Positions 37,101 to 46,200 are shown, counted from the stretch's first letter. The stretch is DNA of 64,000 nucleotides from Acidobacteriota bacterium (GCA_035529075.1 DATKXK010000014.1:202264-266263), one strand, 5' to 3'. Numbers and translations: made by a program. Notes: a model not told the origin generated them from the sequence alone.

Positions 37101-40100
37101 CCACCGTCAGCGCAGAGCCGGGGACGTACTTCATCTGCGAAGAGCCTCAGGTCTGCGTTGCCGTTGACGTTGTTGACGAGAACATCGCCACCGTCGTCAC
37201 CAGCATGGGCGATTACGATGCTCAGGCGGGCCAGGTCTGCTTTATCCCGGATACGAGCGGAGTCTACACGCTGATTGTGCAGGTGACCGATTCGTGCGGC
37301 GCCGTGGCGGCGGATACGGCTGACCTGACGATCCAGGTCAACCAGGTGCCGGTGATCAGCGGCTTGACGGATACGTCGATTTACATATGCTCGCCGCAGG
37401 AGATCTGCCTGAGCACCGAAGTCGTGGATGCCGACGGCAATCTGGTGTCGGTGACCTTTGACGGCCCGGGGACTTACGAGGACGGCCTGATATGCTTTAT
37501 CCCGTTCTCGATGGGCCAGTACCAGTTTACTCTGACCGCCGAGGATGTCTGCGGAGCGATTACCGTGGTGACGGCGGTAGTTACCATCGAAACCGATCAA
37601 AGCCTGTCCCTGAAGTGCCCCGCCGACACGACCGTGTTCCTGTGCGAGGCCGATACACTCTGCTTCCCGGTTGACGGTATCCCGGAGGGAGCCGAGGTAA
37701 CCGTCAACGGAACCAACGTCTGGTGGGATGAGGCCACCTCTTCGGCCTGCTTCTACTCCGATTGTTGCCTGGAAAACACGATTACGGTAAACGTTGCCAC
37801 CGCCTGTGGCACCTACAGTTGCGACTTTACCGTTACGGTGCAGACCAACAGCCGGCCGCTGGTGATCCTGCCACAGGACAAGGCGGTTGTTCAGTGCCAG
37901 TTCGAGGAAATCTGCCTGCCGGTGGGGATTACGGACGTGGACAACAACGTCCTGCTGGTGACCGCCGATGGGGGAGTGTTTGACGACTACCGTGACCTGG
38001 TCTGCTTCACCCCGGACACCTCCGGCCTGTATAAAATCACCGTGACCGCCACCGACTCCTGCGGCCTGTCGGACAGTGATGAAATCCTCGTTGACGTCAC
38101 GCTGAACCGGCCGCCGGTAATCACGTATGAGTCGCCCGGGGCGGTAACGGTATGTGAGTTTGAGGAAATCTGCCTGCCGGTCGATATCGATGATCCCGAT
38201 GGCAACCTGGATCAGGTCAACGTCGTTGGCGGTCGCTACGACGAGGCCGGCGGTACGGTTTGCTTCACGCCGCAGGATCTCGGGCAGGCCTGCCTGTCGA
38301 TCATCGCCACCGATACCTGCGGGCTGAAAGACTCCATCATGGTCTGCGTCGAGGTGGCCGCGGGTGATTCGGTGGCAATTGATTGTCCCGTGGATCCGTT
38401 CCCCTCCGTTCAGCTATGCGCGGCGGACCAGGTGTGCGTCCCGCTCGCAGTCACCGGAGAGAGCTATACGGTCTCAACCAGCTTCGGCGGCTGGTCCGAC
38501 GGTACGCTGTGTTTCCAGGCCGACACGTCGGGACTTTATGAGATTACGGTGGTCGCCGATGCGGAGTGCAACCGCGACACTTGCGTTGTTGCCATACCCG
38601 TAGATATTCCCGGGCCCGTGACGATTACCTGTCCGCCGGACGCGAACGAGCCCCTGTGCGACCCGGATACCGTATGCTACCCCTTTGAGGCGTCCTCTTC
38701 GGCTCTGACGGTGACGGCCACGAGCCCTGCCTACATCAGCGGCGGTGAGGTCTGTGTCCCGATTCTGGAGCCGGGTGTGCTTGAAATCACCATGATCGCC
38801 TCAGGCGACTGCGGAGCCGATACCTGTTCGTTCACGGTAAGCGCTGAGTTTAACGAGCCGCCGGTGATCGTGGCCGGTCCCGATACTTCACTGACGGAAT
38901 GCGGCCTGGCTGAAATCTGTATCGATCTTCAGGTTACCGACGCGGATGACAATATCGAATCGATAACGGCCTCCCTGGGCAACGTCTCGGGTGACAGTGC
39001 CGTCTGCTTCACGCCGCCGGATTTCGGCACCTACGAGATTGTCGTAGAGGTTTTCGATGCCTGCGGCGAAAAGGACGCCGACACCGTCACTGTGACGGTC
39101 AGCGAAGGAGAGGCAGCGTCCATATTCTGTCCTGACGACGTGCAGCACCATTCCATCTGCGGGCCCGGCAACATATGCGTGATTGCCCCGATCTCGCCGC
39201 CTGATGCCAAGGTTACGGTCAGTCCGAGTGGTTATTACGATCCGGGTACCGGTACGATATGCATCTACGCCGACACCGGCGGGAGCTATGACGTGAAGGT
39301 CATCGCCGAGGCCCAGTGCGTCAGCGATACGTGTGAGTTTACTCTGAAAGTGAACATGGCCGAGCCGCCGGCCGTGACGTGTCCCGAGACAGTTGATACG
39401 CTCTTATGCCTGGCCGAGCCGGAAACACTGTGTGTCCCGGTAGAAATCACCGGCACCATCACCAATGTCACTGTCAGCCCGATTGGAAACTATGCGGCCG
39501 GGTTCGTGTGCGTCCCGGTGACCGGGCCCGGCGACTATGCCATTGAGATAATCGCGACCGGGAATTGCGGAGCTGACACCTGCCTGATGCAAATCGACGT
39601 TCAGGCGGATCAGCCGCCCGCGCTCACGTTGCCGCCGACCTTGACATTTGAGCGCTGCCCGGGAGACACTGATCCTATCTGTATCAACGGCGTCTTCGCT
39701 ATGGATGCGGAATCCGAGGTGACCGTCAGTAAGGTATGCGGTATCGGGGGCTTCGCTCAGGCCGATCCTGGCAGCGGCCAGCTGTGCTTCGTCCCTGACA
39801 CTTTCGGAACCTATACCTTCTGTTTCGAGGCCGATGACGGCTGCAACACGGTCGAGGATACACTCCTTGTCGATGTCGTGCTCAAGGATGACTGCGACGT
39901 CTGCCTGCGCGTGACTATCGACGGCGGCGAGTGCACGCCGGTCGGATTGCGCAAGACGGTCGCCATGAACTTTGAGAGCAACGAAGAGGTTGGAGGATTC
40001 TCAATTCTGATGGGCTATGATGCCTCGATCTTGAGTTTCCAGAATGCCACCATCGATGGTGGCGTTATTGAGGATTGGGAGTACTTTACATGGAACCTGG

Positions 40101-41398
40101 GAGGCGGCGCCTGCGGTACCGCCTGTCCTTCCGGAATCGTCCGCTTCGTGGGTATCGCGGACCAGAACAACGGCGCGGCTCATCCGCCCGATTCGGCGTA
40201 CGGCCCCAGCGGTCCGTCGGTCTTCATTGAGTACCAGGTCGCCAACGATCAGAATATCGGTGGCTTCTTCATCCCGATCAACTTCGTCTGGTACGCCTGT
40301 GCCGACAACTCGTTCTCCGACCCATCCGGCGGTGTCCTGTTCATTGATCGCCGCATTTATACCTACGAGGGTGTAATCTTGTGGGATGAGACGGACGACG
40401 TTCAGTTCCCCGAAAGCGCGCGACCGTTCGGCCTCGGCGCCCCCGACGATTGTATTAGTGGAGGAGACAAGTCGGAGCCTCTCCGCTGCATAGAGTACGT
40501 TAACGGCGGCGTCTGTATCACCCACCCTGATTCCATTGATGACCGTGGCGATATCAATCTGAACGGCCTGGCGTATGAAATCTCCGACGTCGTAACGTTC
40601 ACCAACTACTTCATCAAAGGCCTGAGCGCGTTTACGGTCAACATCGCCGGACAGATTGCGGCTACTGACGTGAACGCCGACGGCCTGACGTTGACGGTGG
40701 CCGACCTGTCGTATCTCATCCGAGTGGTGATCGGCGACGCCGACCCGATTCCGCGACCCGTGCCGTACAGCGAGGAGGTTTTGGTGGCGACCGCCATCGG
40801 CTCCGATCTCGTCCGAATATCGACGGAGGCTCCCGGCGACATAGGCGCGATGTACCTGGTCTATGACCTCGACCCCGGAATCCGCGTCGACGACGTGCGG
40901 CTGTCCGCTGCGGCTCAGGAGCTCGACCTGATGTACGGCGTGACCGACGGGCAACTCAAACTGCTCGTGTTTGATATCGGTCCGGGACGAATAGCGCCCG
41001 GCAACAACAGCATTATCGAGATACCGTATTCAGGGGACGGCTCACTGCGGCTGGTCTACTCTGAGATCAGCGACTACTACGGACGTCCCTATCCGACTGT
41101 AAACCTGAAGGCTACGCTGCCGGAGAGCTACTCGCTGGGCCAGAACTATCCCAATCCGTTTAACCCGTCCACGACGATTCGCTTCACGCTGCCGCAGCCG
41201 ACCGCGTGGGGCCTGAGAATTTATAACGTGGCCGGCGGGCTGGTCCGGGAGTTTAACGGGTCGGACGGTGCCGGCACCGTCGAGGTGGTATGGGACGGCC
41301 GGAATCAGGACGATGGTACGGTGGCCTCGGGCATCTACCTGTATCGTCTCGAGGCGGGCGGTTTCAGCGCCTCACGTAAAATGATCTTGCTGAAGTAA
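31166..41398 (+). CDS. giant Cys-rich repeat protein with T9SS sorting domain
   Basis: A 3410-residue secreted protein. ATG 31166 follows a consensus GGAGG. Visible parts: a Sec signal peptide (1 to about 29); about 33 Ig/cadherin-like modules of about 86 residues (about 37-2907); a cohesin-like beta domain (about 2910-3065, VAMNFESNEEVGGFSILMGY); two dockerin-like calcium-loop repeats (about 3126-3192, DINLNG and DVNADG); and a type A T9SS C-terminal sorting domain (about 3318-3410, LGQNYPNPFNPSTTIRFTLP, ending ASRKMILLK). Most modules carry four cysteines: LCxPEEVC near the start, VCF in the middle and DSCG near the end, suggesting two disulfides each. The likely fate is export through T9SS to the cell surface or medium; adhesion, surface-layer or scaffold functions are all possible. 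No enzymatic domain is visible. A convergent-gene terminator follows. Confidence 0.93.
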   Translation: MLRKGSANKVLLIASIFVVISCSWITAAEGGGSDDIWVPSLTLPNDTTLYLCGPEEVCFEVSASDPDANDTLVLTLVSGPIDMPPDTFPNVFTTTVCFQADGAGVYEFQFMVKDRFGHEAYGSVTFTVELGNPPVLSDQSFAAELCSLKEERVLLLSYDNPQGDWVFELVSGPGTVDPLTGAITYQPDTSGVFVFEVAVGNACGADTATITDNLVLNLPPYCVGFDTTIFLCGVEEVCFDVLAVDPEGDPITLQQLEGLGSFTRLSDTSGRTCFWPSEVDSATYRFIYRAADSCVLAADELSSGLEEAEPQCCLDTVTVIVIIDDPPQLVCPETQDFWSCDPGTFCFDIELIDNHPDEVTLNVLSGNATIDGTTVCVTADESTELVVVIEAVDDCGADTCSMPVSVRLNRSPYVTMVDDREISLCQPEIVCLPAAADDPDFNIAAVSVNFGSYDEASDIFCFPADTSGQYTLVLTAIDSCDATDSDTAIITIKLNEPPLVDLGDDFTVDECTTTEICIDDGVADDNVKSVTSNFGVYDPETGRVCFVPESSGVYTVWVTVEDDCGLTASDTVVVTVEIGGPPVITDFSDTSVFLCDAEEVCLTPQITDPDGDIATISVDEPFSFADGSVCFTPDTAGQYIIILGVTDSCGFMGVATATVTVSLNEAPVATLPDDQQFSLCQPEVLCLPATADDPNFNIAEVSVSFGEFDDASDRVCFTADTSGLYTIILTAVDSCGWTDSDTMLVTVTLNETPLIDLGPDFTVSGCEPSEVCIDVTIDDDNIGLVTSNVPGFDPESGRLCFMPDTAGVYTVWVRAEDDCGLVAADTVAVTVEIGSAPVIANFEDTTVYLCFPQEICLEPLVSDPDGDLATVTVSEPYTLSEGRICFVAFNQGTYAISLTATDSCGFSVTETAIVTIRTDQAVALECPPDTTVFLCEPDTLCFPVEGVPDGAEVKVSGTNVWWNDTTSSACFYSDCCLENTITVNVTTPCGTYSCEFTVQVQTNSEPLVILPQDTAMQFCEPTTVCLPVGITDVDGNVNPALVSVLLVDAGGTPVGEGVFDDYRDLICFDVDTSGTYIVSVTAIDSCGLADSDLIEVAVQMNTAPTIAVTDVPMEPLCELPAEVCLPFTVFDADDNLVGVSTTLGSVADNSVCFVPTDFGDYEIILTATDDCGLVGADTVVVSLVKNPGWVSIDCPPGLDTLLCTPDSVYMDVSGWFAGQDYVVEVLSPWAVLEDGFIKFYVGEEGLVGLLEIAASSDCNSDTCKVPVNAQVIDWLLFTTCPPDTTVLVCGPDTLAFPFETVGDGGLQGQVVVDPPAYLADGMIMVPVLAPGAQVVTARALSGVDGECNVDICTFSVTAEFNGAPTVSARDTSLTLCELEEICVPFEASDPDDNLLEVVSSLGSVTISYTSGASGQTGGATAVDFVREIASPPIGGKVCFTPEAFGTYEIILTAIDECGAEGYDTVVVSVSAAAWVDLQADPPVEPFLFCDGPQTICWPVTVIGDPTGIVVSYGTYDAEDGMCFVADSSGLYTITMIGVAACNEDTLDLTFDVHILDSVQVVCPVSDTSLFFCDLPRSISLPLTILGDVENITALPEGTSADGNSVLIPVDAEGEITVVVIAEGYCNVDSCTFVVNVDANEPPVLVAGNDTLAVLCELGEVCIGFNLFDPDDNLVEVRTTLGLIDDTIICFTPEAFGDYEMVITATDSCGAVAEDTVLIAVSEGTYAAIDCPPAPMSLAIDLPGSLMIPIAITPVDAEVTVLPFGRYDFGTGELIAYIEEPGTYTFTIIAAAECSSDTCVVEVEVIQYIPPLVVCEGSVDTVLCLVTPETLCMPVTVSGTAISVDVLPVGEYADGYVCLDVDTAGTYELQIIAANEAQADTCYSSLTVTLGRPPVIDMPDSLTFALCDPAEVCVPAVFEDTDFDIAEYSVSFGTYDDVDEQICFDAEATGVYTIIVSVSDSCGNVAIDTAVVTVNVNAAPTVSAEPGTYFICEEPQVCVAVDVVDENIATVVTSMGDYDAQAGQVCFIPDTSGVYTLIVQVTDSCGAVAADTADLTIQVNQVPVISGLTDTSIYICSPQEICLSTEVVDADGNLVSVTFDGPGTYEDGLICFIPFSMGQYQFTLTAEDVCGAITVVTAVVTIETDQSLSLKCPADTTVFLCEADTLCFPVDGIPEGAEVTVNGTNVWWDEATSSACFYSDCCLENTITVNVATACGTYSCDFTVTVQTNSRPLVILPQDKAVVQCQFEEICLPVGITDVDNNVLLVTADGGVFDDYRDLVCFTPDTSGLYKITVTATDSCGLSDSDEILVDVTLNRPPVITYESPGAVTVCEFEEICLPVDIDDPDGNLDQVNVVGGRYDEAGGTVCFTPQDLGQACLSIIATDTCGLKDSIMVCVEVAAGDSVAIDCPVDPFPSVQLCAADQVCVPLAVTGESYTVSTSFGGWSDGTLCFQADTSGLYEITVVADAECNRDTCVVAIPVDIPGPVTITCPPDANEPLCDPDTVCYPFEASSSALTVTATSPAYISGGEVCVPILEPGVLEITMIASGDCGADTCSFTVSAEFNEPPVIVAGPDTSLTECGLAEICIDLQVTDADDNIESITASLGNVSGDSAVCFTPPDFGTYEIVVEVFDACGEKDADTVTVTVSEGEAASIFCPDDVQHHSICGPGNICVIAPISPPDAKVTVSPSGYYDPGTGTICIYADTGGSYDVKVIAEAQCVSDTCEFTLKVNMAEPPAVTCPETVDTLLCLAEPETLCVPVEITGTITNVTVSPIGNYAAGFVCVPVTGPGDYAIEIIATGNCGADTCLMQIDVQADQPPALTLPPTLTFERCPGDTDPICINGVFAMDAESEVTVSKVCGIGGFAQADPGSGQLCFVPDTFGTYTFCFEADDGCNTVEDTLLVDVVLKDDCDVCLRVTIDGGECTPVGLRKTVAMNFESNEEVGGFSILMGYDASILSFQNATIDGGVIEDWEYFTWNLGGGACGTACPSGIVRFVGIADQNNGAAHPPDSAYGPSGPSVFIEYQVANDQNIGGFFIPINFVWYACADNSFSDPSGGVLFIDRRIYTYEGVILWDETDDVQFPESARPFGLGAPDDCISGGDKSEPLRCIEYVNGGVCITHPDSIDDRGDINLNGLAYEISDVVTFTNYFIKGLSAFTVNIAGQIAATDVNADGLTLTVADLSYLIRVVIGDADPIPRPVPYSEEVLVATAIGSDLVRISTEAPGDIGAMYLVYDLDPGIRVDDVRLSAAAQELDLMYGVTDGQLKLLVFDIGPGRIAPGNNSIIEIPYSGDGSLRLVYSEISDYYGRPYPTVNLKATLPESYSLGQNYPNPFNPSTTIRFTLPQPTAWGLRIYNVAGGLVREFNGSDGAGTVEVVWDGRNQDDGTVASGIYLYRLEAGGFSASRKMILLK
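33157..34462 (+). repeat. long internal duplication, copy 1 (modules A-B-C-D-E)
   Basis: Five consecutive modules that match, in order, those at 36832-38107, offset by 3675 bases (1225 codons). Module D includes a rare TNVWW followed by SACFYSDCCLENTITVNV in both copies. Bases 34070-34104 are identical to 37745-37779. Copy 1 has about 12 extra residues in module E. Confidence 0.85.
36832..38107 (+). repeat. long internal duplication, copy 2 (modules A-B-C-D-E)
   Basis: Partner of 33157-34462. The A-B-C part is more diverged than module D, which is nearly identical at protein level and has long identical DNA runs, so module D may have been homogenised more recently or be under stronger constraint. 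Confidence 0.85.
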
Positions 41399-41436
41399 GC
41401 GTTTTAATATTACCCTTTCTATCTTTCCTCTCAGAT

Positions 41437-41468
41437 CGTCCCGTTGGCGTCACGCTGACGGGACGTTT
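41437..41468. terminator. stem-loop between convergent genes
   Basis: CGTCCCGT (41437-41444) pairs perfectly with ACGGGACG (41458-41465); five weaker inner pairs extend the stem. A short T-run follows on the plus strand and an A-rich flank is lacking on the left, so it mainly serves the giant gene, 38 bases after its stop. Confidence 0.6.
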
Positions 41469-41471
41469 CCT

Positions 41472-41942
41472 TTACTTGTGGTAACCGGTGCGGTGCAGAA
41501 TCGTAAAGGCTCTGTAAAGCTGTTCCAGGAGAATCACACGGACCAGATGGTGGGGGAAAGTCAGGGGGGACAGCGACAGCACCGCGTCGGCCTCGCCCAC
41601 CAGCCGGTCGGCCAGTCCGTGGGGGCCGCCGATGAGGAATTCGACGCGTCCGCCGCTGGTGGTTTGCAGCCGCTCGATCAGCCGTGCGAAAGCTTCTGAA
41701 TCGCAGGTGGGACCCCGGTCGCTCAACGCGATGCCGTAGCCGCCCTTCCTCCGGCGGACCAGCAGATCGGATTCGCGGACGCGAATCTCATCGGGGGAGA
41801 GGGCGCTGGAGAATTTCGGCGACGGTATGACGGTCAGCGATATGCGGGCGAAGCGGGAGAGCAGCTTGCGGTAGTGTTCGCTCCCCTGCGTGATCCACGG
41901 CTCCTTGTCCCTGCCCAGACTAATAACGTGGACTTCAAGCAA
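41472..41942 (-). CDS. rlmH: 23S rRNA pseudouridine-1915 N3-methyltransferase
   Basis: A SPOUT methyltransferase of 156 residues acting on helix 69 of 23S rRNA. Family blocks are FLIGGPHGL (SAM-binding knot), SLSPLTFPHHLVRVILLEQL and the C-terminus RAFTILHRTGYHK. The start is TTG 41942, which overlaps the end of yjbQ by eight bases with AAGG upstream. It is the last gene of the eight-gene minus-strand unit. Confidence 0.97.
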   Translation of the reverse strand: MLEVHVISLGRDKEPWITQGSEHYRKLLSRFARISLTVIPSPKFSSALSPDEIRVRESDLLVRRRKGGYGIALSDRGPTCDSEAFARLIERLQTTSGGRVEFLIGGPHGLADRLVGEADAVLSLSPLTFPHHLVRVILLEQLYRAFTILHRTGYHK

Positions 41943-42336
41943 GGGCGACTACCTTGACAAGGAGGCGGCGGTTTCGCGGCCCGTCGAACTCGCAGAACTG
42001 AATGCCCTGCCACTGGCCCAGGACGAGCCGCTTGTTCTCGAAAAATACCTGCTGCGAGAACCCAAGAAGTGAGGCCTTGATATGGGCGTCGGAATTGCCC
42101 TCGGCGTGGCGGTAGCCGTCCTCGCGCGGTATTTCCTTACCCAGTTTGTACAGGATGTCGCGCTTGACGTCGGGATCGGCATTCTCGTTGATGGTGATCC
42201 CGGCCGTCGTATGCGGGACAAAGCAGTAGACGATGCCCGCTAAGTGCCCGCTGGCCGAGACGGCCCTCTGCACGAGGTCAGTGACGTCGAGGATTTCCTC
42301 ACGCTGACCCGTTCTGACCGGCAGTTCCTGGATCAT
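41935..42336 (-). CDS. yjbQ: YjbQ/UPF0047 family protein
   Basis: A 133-residue protein of the YjbQ family. Its conserved blocks are VPHTTAGITINENADPDV and HAEGNSDAHIKASLLG, which contain the His/Glu residues of the presumed active site; the family has been linked to weak thiamin-phosphate synthase activity, and its true role is not settled. Its ATG overlaps the ftsY stop (ATGA), implying coupled translation. Confidence 0.95.
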   Translation of the reverse strand: MIQELPVRTGQREEILDVTDLVQRAVSASGHLAGIVYCFVPHTTAGITINENADPDVKRDILYKLGKEIPREDGYRHAEGNSDAHIKASLLGFSQQVFFENKRLVLGQWQGIQFCEFDGPRNRRLLVKVVALA

Positions 42337-43247
42337 GTGAACAGGGCCTCGGCAAACTGTTTTGAGTCGAATCGCTGCAAATCGTCGATAGCTTCGCCGA
42401 TGCCGATGAAATCGACCTGCACGCCAAGCTCCTCGGCGACTGCGATGACCACGCCTCCTTTGGCGGTGCCATCCAGCTTGGTTATGATCAGTCCGTCACA
42501 GCCGACCGCCTCGGTGAACACTCCCACCTGTGTCAGGGCGTTCTGGCCGGTGTTGCCGTCAATGATAAGCTTGTTGTAAATCGCCGCTTCCGGTGCCGCC
42601 TTCTGTATGACCCGCCGGATCTTCCTCAACTCCTCCATGAGGTTGCTCTTGGTGTGGAGACGCCCGGCCGTGTCGATCAGCAGGAGGTCGGCGCCTCTGG
42701 CTCGTGCGGCGCTGGCCGCATCGAACGCCACCGCCCCGGGATCCGTACCTTCCTGGGCTCGTACCAGTTCCACGCGGCTCCGCTCGGCCCAAATTGCCAC
42801 CTGGTCGATCGCCGCCGCCCGGAACGTATCGCAGGCCCCTATAATCACCTTCTTCCCCTCCGAGGCGAATCGCGTGGCCAGCTTGCCGATGGTGGTCGTC
42901 TTGCCGACCCCGTTCACTCCGGTGATAAGCCACACGACGGGTTTCGGGTCGCTCTCGTGGAACAGCGCGCCGTTTTCCCGGGACAGGATAGCGGCTATAT
43001 TCTCCTTGAGCAGCGCCACGGCGCTCTCGCCGTCGGTCAGGCGGCGCTCGCGGGCGGATTGCCGTACTTGCTCGATCAGTTGCCGGGTTGTCCTGACGCC
43101 GACGTCAGCTTCGATCAGAATCTCCTCGATGTCCTCCAGCAGGTCATCGTCGAGCCGGCGCCGGCTGACGACCCGGGAGATCTTCCCGAAAATGTTCTCT
43201 TTCGTTCTGGAAAGCGATTCTCTGAGCTTTTCGAAACCGCTGCGCAT
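42333..43247 (-). CDS. ftsY: signal recognition particle receptor FtsY
   Basis: The SRP receptor GTPase that brings ribosomes to the membrane. The 304 residues are a short FtsY without the long acidic A domain. The N domain is residues 1-95; the G domain has [31 protein letters not shown] and [10 protein letters not shown]. The basic start ([13 protein letters not shown]) may help membrane contact. It begins 12 bases after smc and overlaps yjbQ by four. Confidence 0.98.
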   Translation of the reverse strand: MRSGFEKLRESLSRTKENIFGKISRVVSRRRLDDDLLEDIEEILIEADVGVRTTRQLIEQVRQSARERRLTDGESAVALLKENIAAILSRENGALFHESDPKPVVWLITGVNGVGKTTTIGKLATRFASEGKKVIIGACDTFRAAAIDQVAIWAERSRVELVRAQEGTDPGAVAFDAASAARARGADLLLIDTAGRLHTKSNLMEELRKIRRVIQKAAPEAAIYNKLIIDGNTGQNALTQVGVFTEAVGCDGLIITKLDGTAKGGVVIAVAEELGVQVDFIGIGEAIDDLQRFDSKQFAEALFT

Positions 43248-43259
43248 AAGAAACCGGTA

Positions 43260-46200
43260 TTACGTGTCCTCGTCGCGAGTGAGAGATATCTCCGGGCCTA
43301 TCCGCTCCTGGATACTCTCAGGGAGTTGCTCCGGATACGCGTCGTTGGCGGTTTCCACGCTCACGACCGCGTCCTCGTCACCGTCGTCGGAGCTGAACCT
43401 GACCGCCACCAGTTTGGAGATCCCGGGTTCTTCCATCGTGACCCCGTACAGGTTGTTCGAGGCCGCCATGGTGATTTTGTTGTGCGTAATGGTGGCGAAT
43501 TGCGTCTGGTGGGAGAAGTTGCGGATGATCTTGAGAAACCGGTGGCAGTTGGCGTCGTCAAGCGGCGCGTCGATCTCGTCAAGAATGCAGAAGGGCGAGG
43601 GTTTCACGAGATAGAGCGAAAACAGCAGGGCGATGGCCGTCAGAGCGCGCTCACCGCCCGACATCATTGTTATCGGGAGCAGATTCTTGCCGCGCGGCCG
43701 GGCCGTGATTTCGATGTCGGATTCAAGCGGATCATCCGGTTCGATCAGCCTGATGCCGGCTTCGCCGCCGCTGAACAGCTCGGCAAACAACTCCCGGAAA
43801 TTCTTCTGCACTTTCTCCAGCGTGTCGTTGAATAGTCGGCGCGCCGTCTGGTTGATTTTGGCGATGGTCGAGTTCAGGTCACCCTTGGCCGTCTCGAGAT
43901 CACTCAGCTGCTCACGGAGGAATTTCTCGCGCTCACTGGCCTCGCGATATTCCTCGATAGCCAGCAGGTTGACGGCTCCGAATTTCTTCAGCCGGTCTCT
44001 CAGTTCACCCAGGTGCTGCGCGGCCCCCTCGTCGGCCAGACCGTCATCCGGTTTGGCGACCGCGGCGGTGTGGATGTCGACCTCGTAGTCTTCACGAATC
44101 CTCTCGCTGATGGAGCGGATCTCAGCATCGATCGTGTTCAGCCTGATGTCGAGTTCGTGCAGCCTTTCGCCGAAGACGTCTCGTTCGTCGCGCAGGCGCT
44201 TGATGTCCTTTTCGTGGCCCGACACGCGCCGAAGTAGCTCAGCCTGAGTTTCGTGGAATTTCTCCTGCTGCTCCGATTTCTCCTCGCGGAACCGAAAGGC
44301 CGCTTCGAGATCACGTTCCAGCGTGCCGGTGCGCTCCTGAGCCTGGCGGATATCGGTGCGGGCCTTCTCTATTTCCGTCGTATTCGTGCTCAGGCCGGTT
44401 TCGATGCTTGACGTAAGCTCATTGAGGTGGGTTATGCGGCTGGTGGTCTGTTCCAGGCGGCTTCGTGTTTCGATCACGGCCACTTGATGTCTGGACACGC
44501 GGTCGACCGCGGCCGCGGCGTCGCGTTCAAGGTCTTCCAGCCTGTTGCCGGCAGCCGTGATATCGCCGATGAGATGGTCCTTCTGGTCCGCGAGCTTCGA
44601 CGAATCCAGTTCGAGGCTGCACTGGCGGCTTTGTATGTCTTCGAGCTTGACCGAAAGCGCCTGCTTCTCCCGGTTCAGGCGCTCGAATTCGGACGTAAGG
44701 CTGCGGTGAGCAAAGTCGTTCTCATTGACGTCCTTCTGAACGGACTCGATCTCTTCGCTCAACTCCTGAAGCTGGGAACCGACTTCGTTGGATTCCGCTC
44801 TCGCCGCGGCCAGGCGGGCCAGCGTTCTGCCCTTCTCATCACTGATACCCTTCAGGCGCTCGCTCAACTGCGCAACGATCTCCTCCTGCTGCTGCACTTT
44901 CTCGCGGCGTCTGAACAACGGGAAACGGTCGTCTGAACCGCCCGAGATGACGTTCTTCCGGTAGACAACGCCGTCGGTGGAGACGGCCGTGAAGCCATAG
45001 GGGAGGTGTTCGAGAATTTCGGAAGGGGACGTCTCGGAACCGAACACGATGGTGCGGGAAAGCACGGCGTCTTTAAGAGATCGCATGCCCTCCTCGGTGG
45101 AGACGAAGCTGTCAAGCCAGCCGACGACCCCCGGCAGGTCAAGCTGCGGGCGTTTCACGGCAGGAGTAATGGTCCCGGTGTCGGGGACCAGGATGCCGAC
45201 TCTCCCCTTAGAATTGTCTTTGAGGAAGCGGATAATATCCTCGGCGGTGGCTCGATCGCGGCAGACGATGAACCTGGCCATCTCGCCCAGGGCCGCCTCG
45301 GTGGCCGTCTCCATGCCTTCGGCCGGGACAAACAGTTCCGCCACCGTGCCGGCGATCCCCGGCCAGCGATCCTTCTCGTCCATGGCCGACACGACGCCCG
45401 CTTCGTACCCTTCATGCTGCAGCATCATGTCTTCGAGCAGCTTGCGGCGTGCCTGGGCGGCCTCGATGGAGGCATTCAGGTTGGCCATGTCCAGCGACAG
45501 CGCCTCCCCGGCTTCGGCCAGAGTCTCCATCTCCTCAGTCAGGGCGGTCCGACGCTCATCCACCTGTTTCTTCCGGCCGATCTGGTCGTCCAGAGCGTGA
45601 CGACGTTCATGCAGCCGGGTCACAAGCTCGCTTTGCTCCTGTTCTCTGGCCGAAATCTGGGATTCGATCTCGGCTATGCGGTCGCTCAGTTCCCGTTGTT
45701 GCTGCTTGAGGCTGCGCTCCTCGGTTATTTCCGATGACAGCCTGCCCTCCAGTTCAACGAGCCTTCGGTTCTCGCCCTCTCGCGCCGACCTTGCCTCCAG
45801 CAGGCGCCGGTCGATCTCGGCCTGCTCGCTCTCCGCCTGCGCCAACCCCGTCGACTTCTCTTCAAGCGTTTCGGCCAGGCCGTCGGCTTCCTGCCGGGCA
45901 GCCTTGATCTGATCGGCGAGAGACTCCAGCCGTTTGCTCAGGGCTTCGTATTCCGATTCGTTCTTCTCGATGAGCCGCTCCGCGTTCGTCTTCTTTTCGC
46001 CGAGGATGGAGATCTCCCGCTCGAACGAGTGAGCCGACTCGGTGATAGTATAGATCTCGCGGCCGATTTCATTAAGCCGCCGTTCGATATCGACCTGTTC
46101 CTTGCGCTCGGCTTCCAATTGTGCCGCGTGCTGATCCAGGCTGGTCTCACACTGGACCTTCTGCCTGCTCAGGTCCTCGACTTGCCTCCCCAGCGTGCGC

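Larger units (their letters stand above)
31274..39887 (+). repeat. array of about 33 four-Cys Ig-like protein modules
   Basis: Counted by hand from the recurring LC-x-P-x-x-x-C / CFxPDTSGxY / DSCG pattern. Modules average about 86 codons and diverge at DNA level. A three-module set A (SLCQPE, DPDFNIA), B (DDNIGLVTSN) and C (DPDGD) occurs three times, from about 32395, 33157 and 36832. A separate five-module run (17-21) resembles 28-32. Confidence 0.85.

Noticed and set aside
33157-38107. Insertion sequence or transposon duplication as cause of the long repeat
   Set aside because: No transposase, terminal inverted repeats or target duplications; the repeat unit follows protein-module borders.
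31274-39887. Regular spacing suggestive of a CRISPR or tandem-repeat locus
   Set aside because: The periodicity is about 258 bases, lies inside one reading frame and reflects diverged protein modules; there are no short identical direct repeats with unique spacers.
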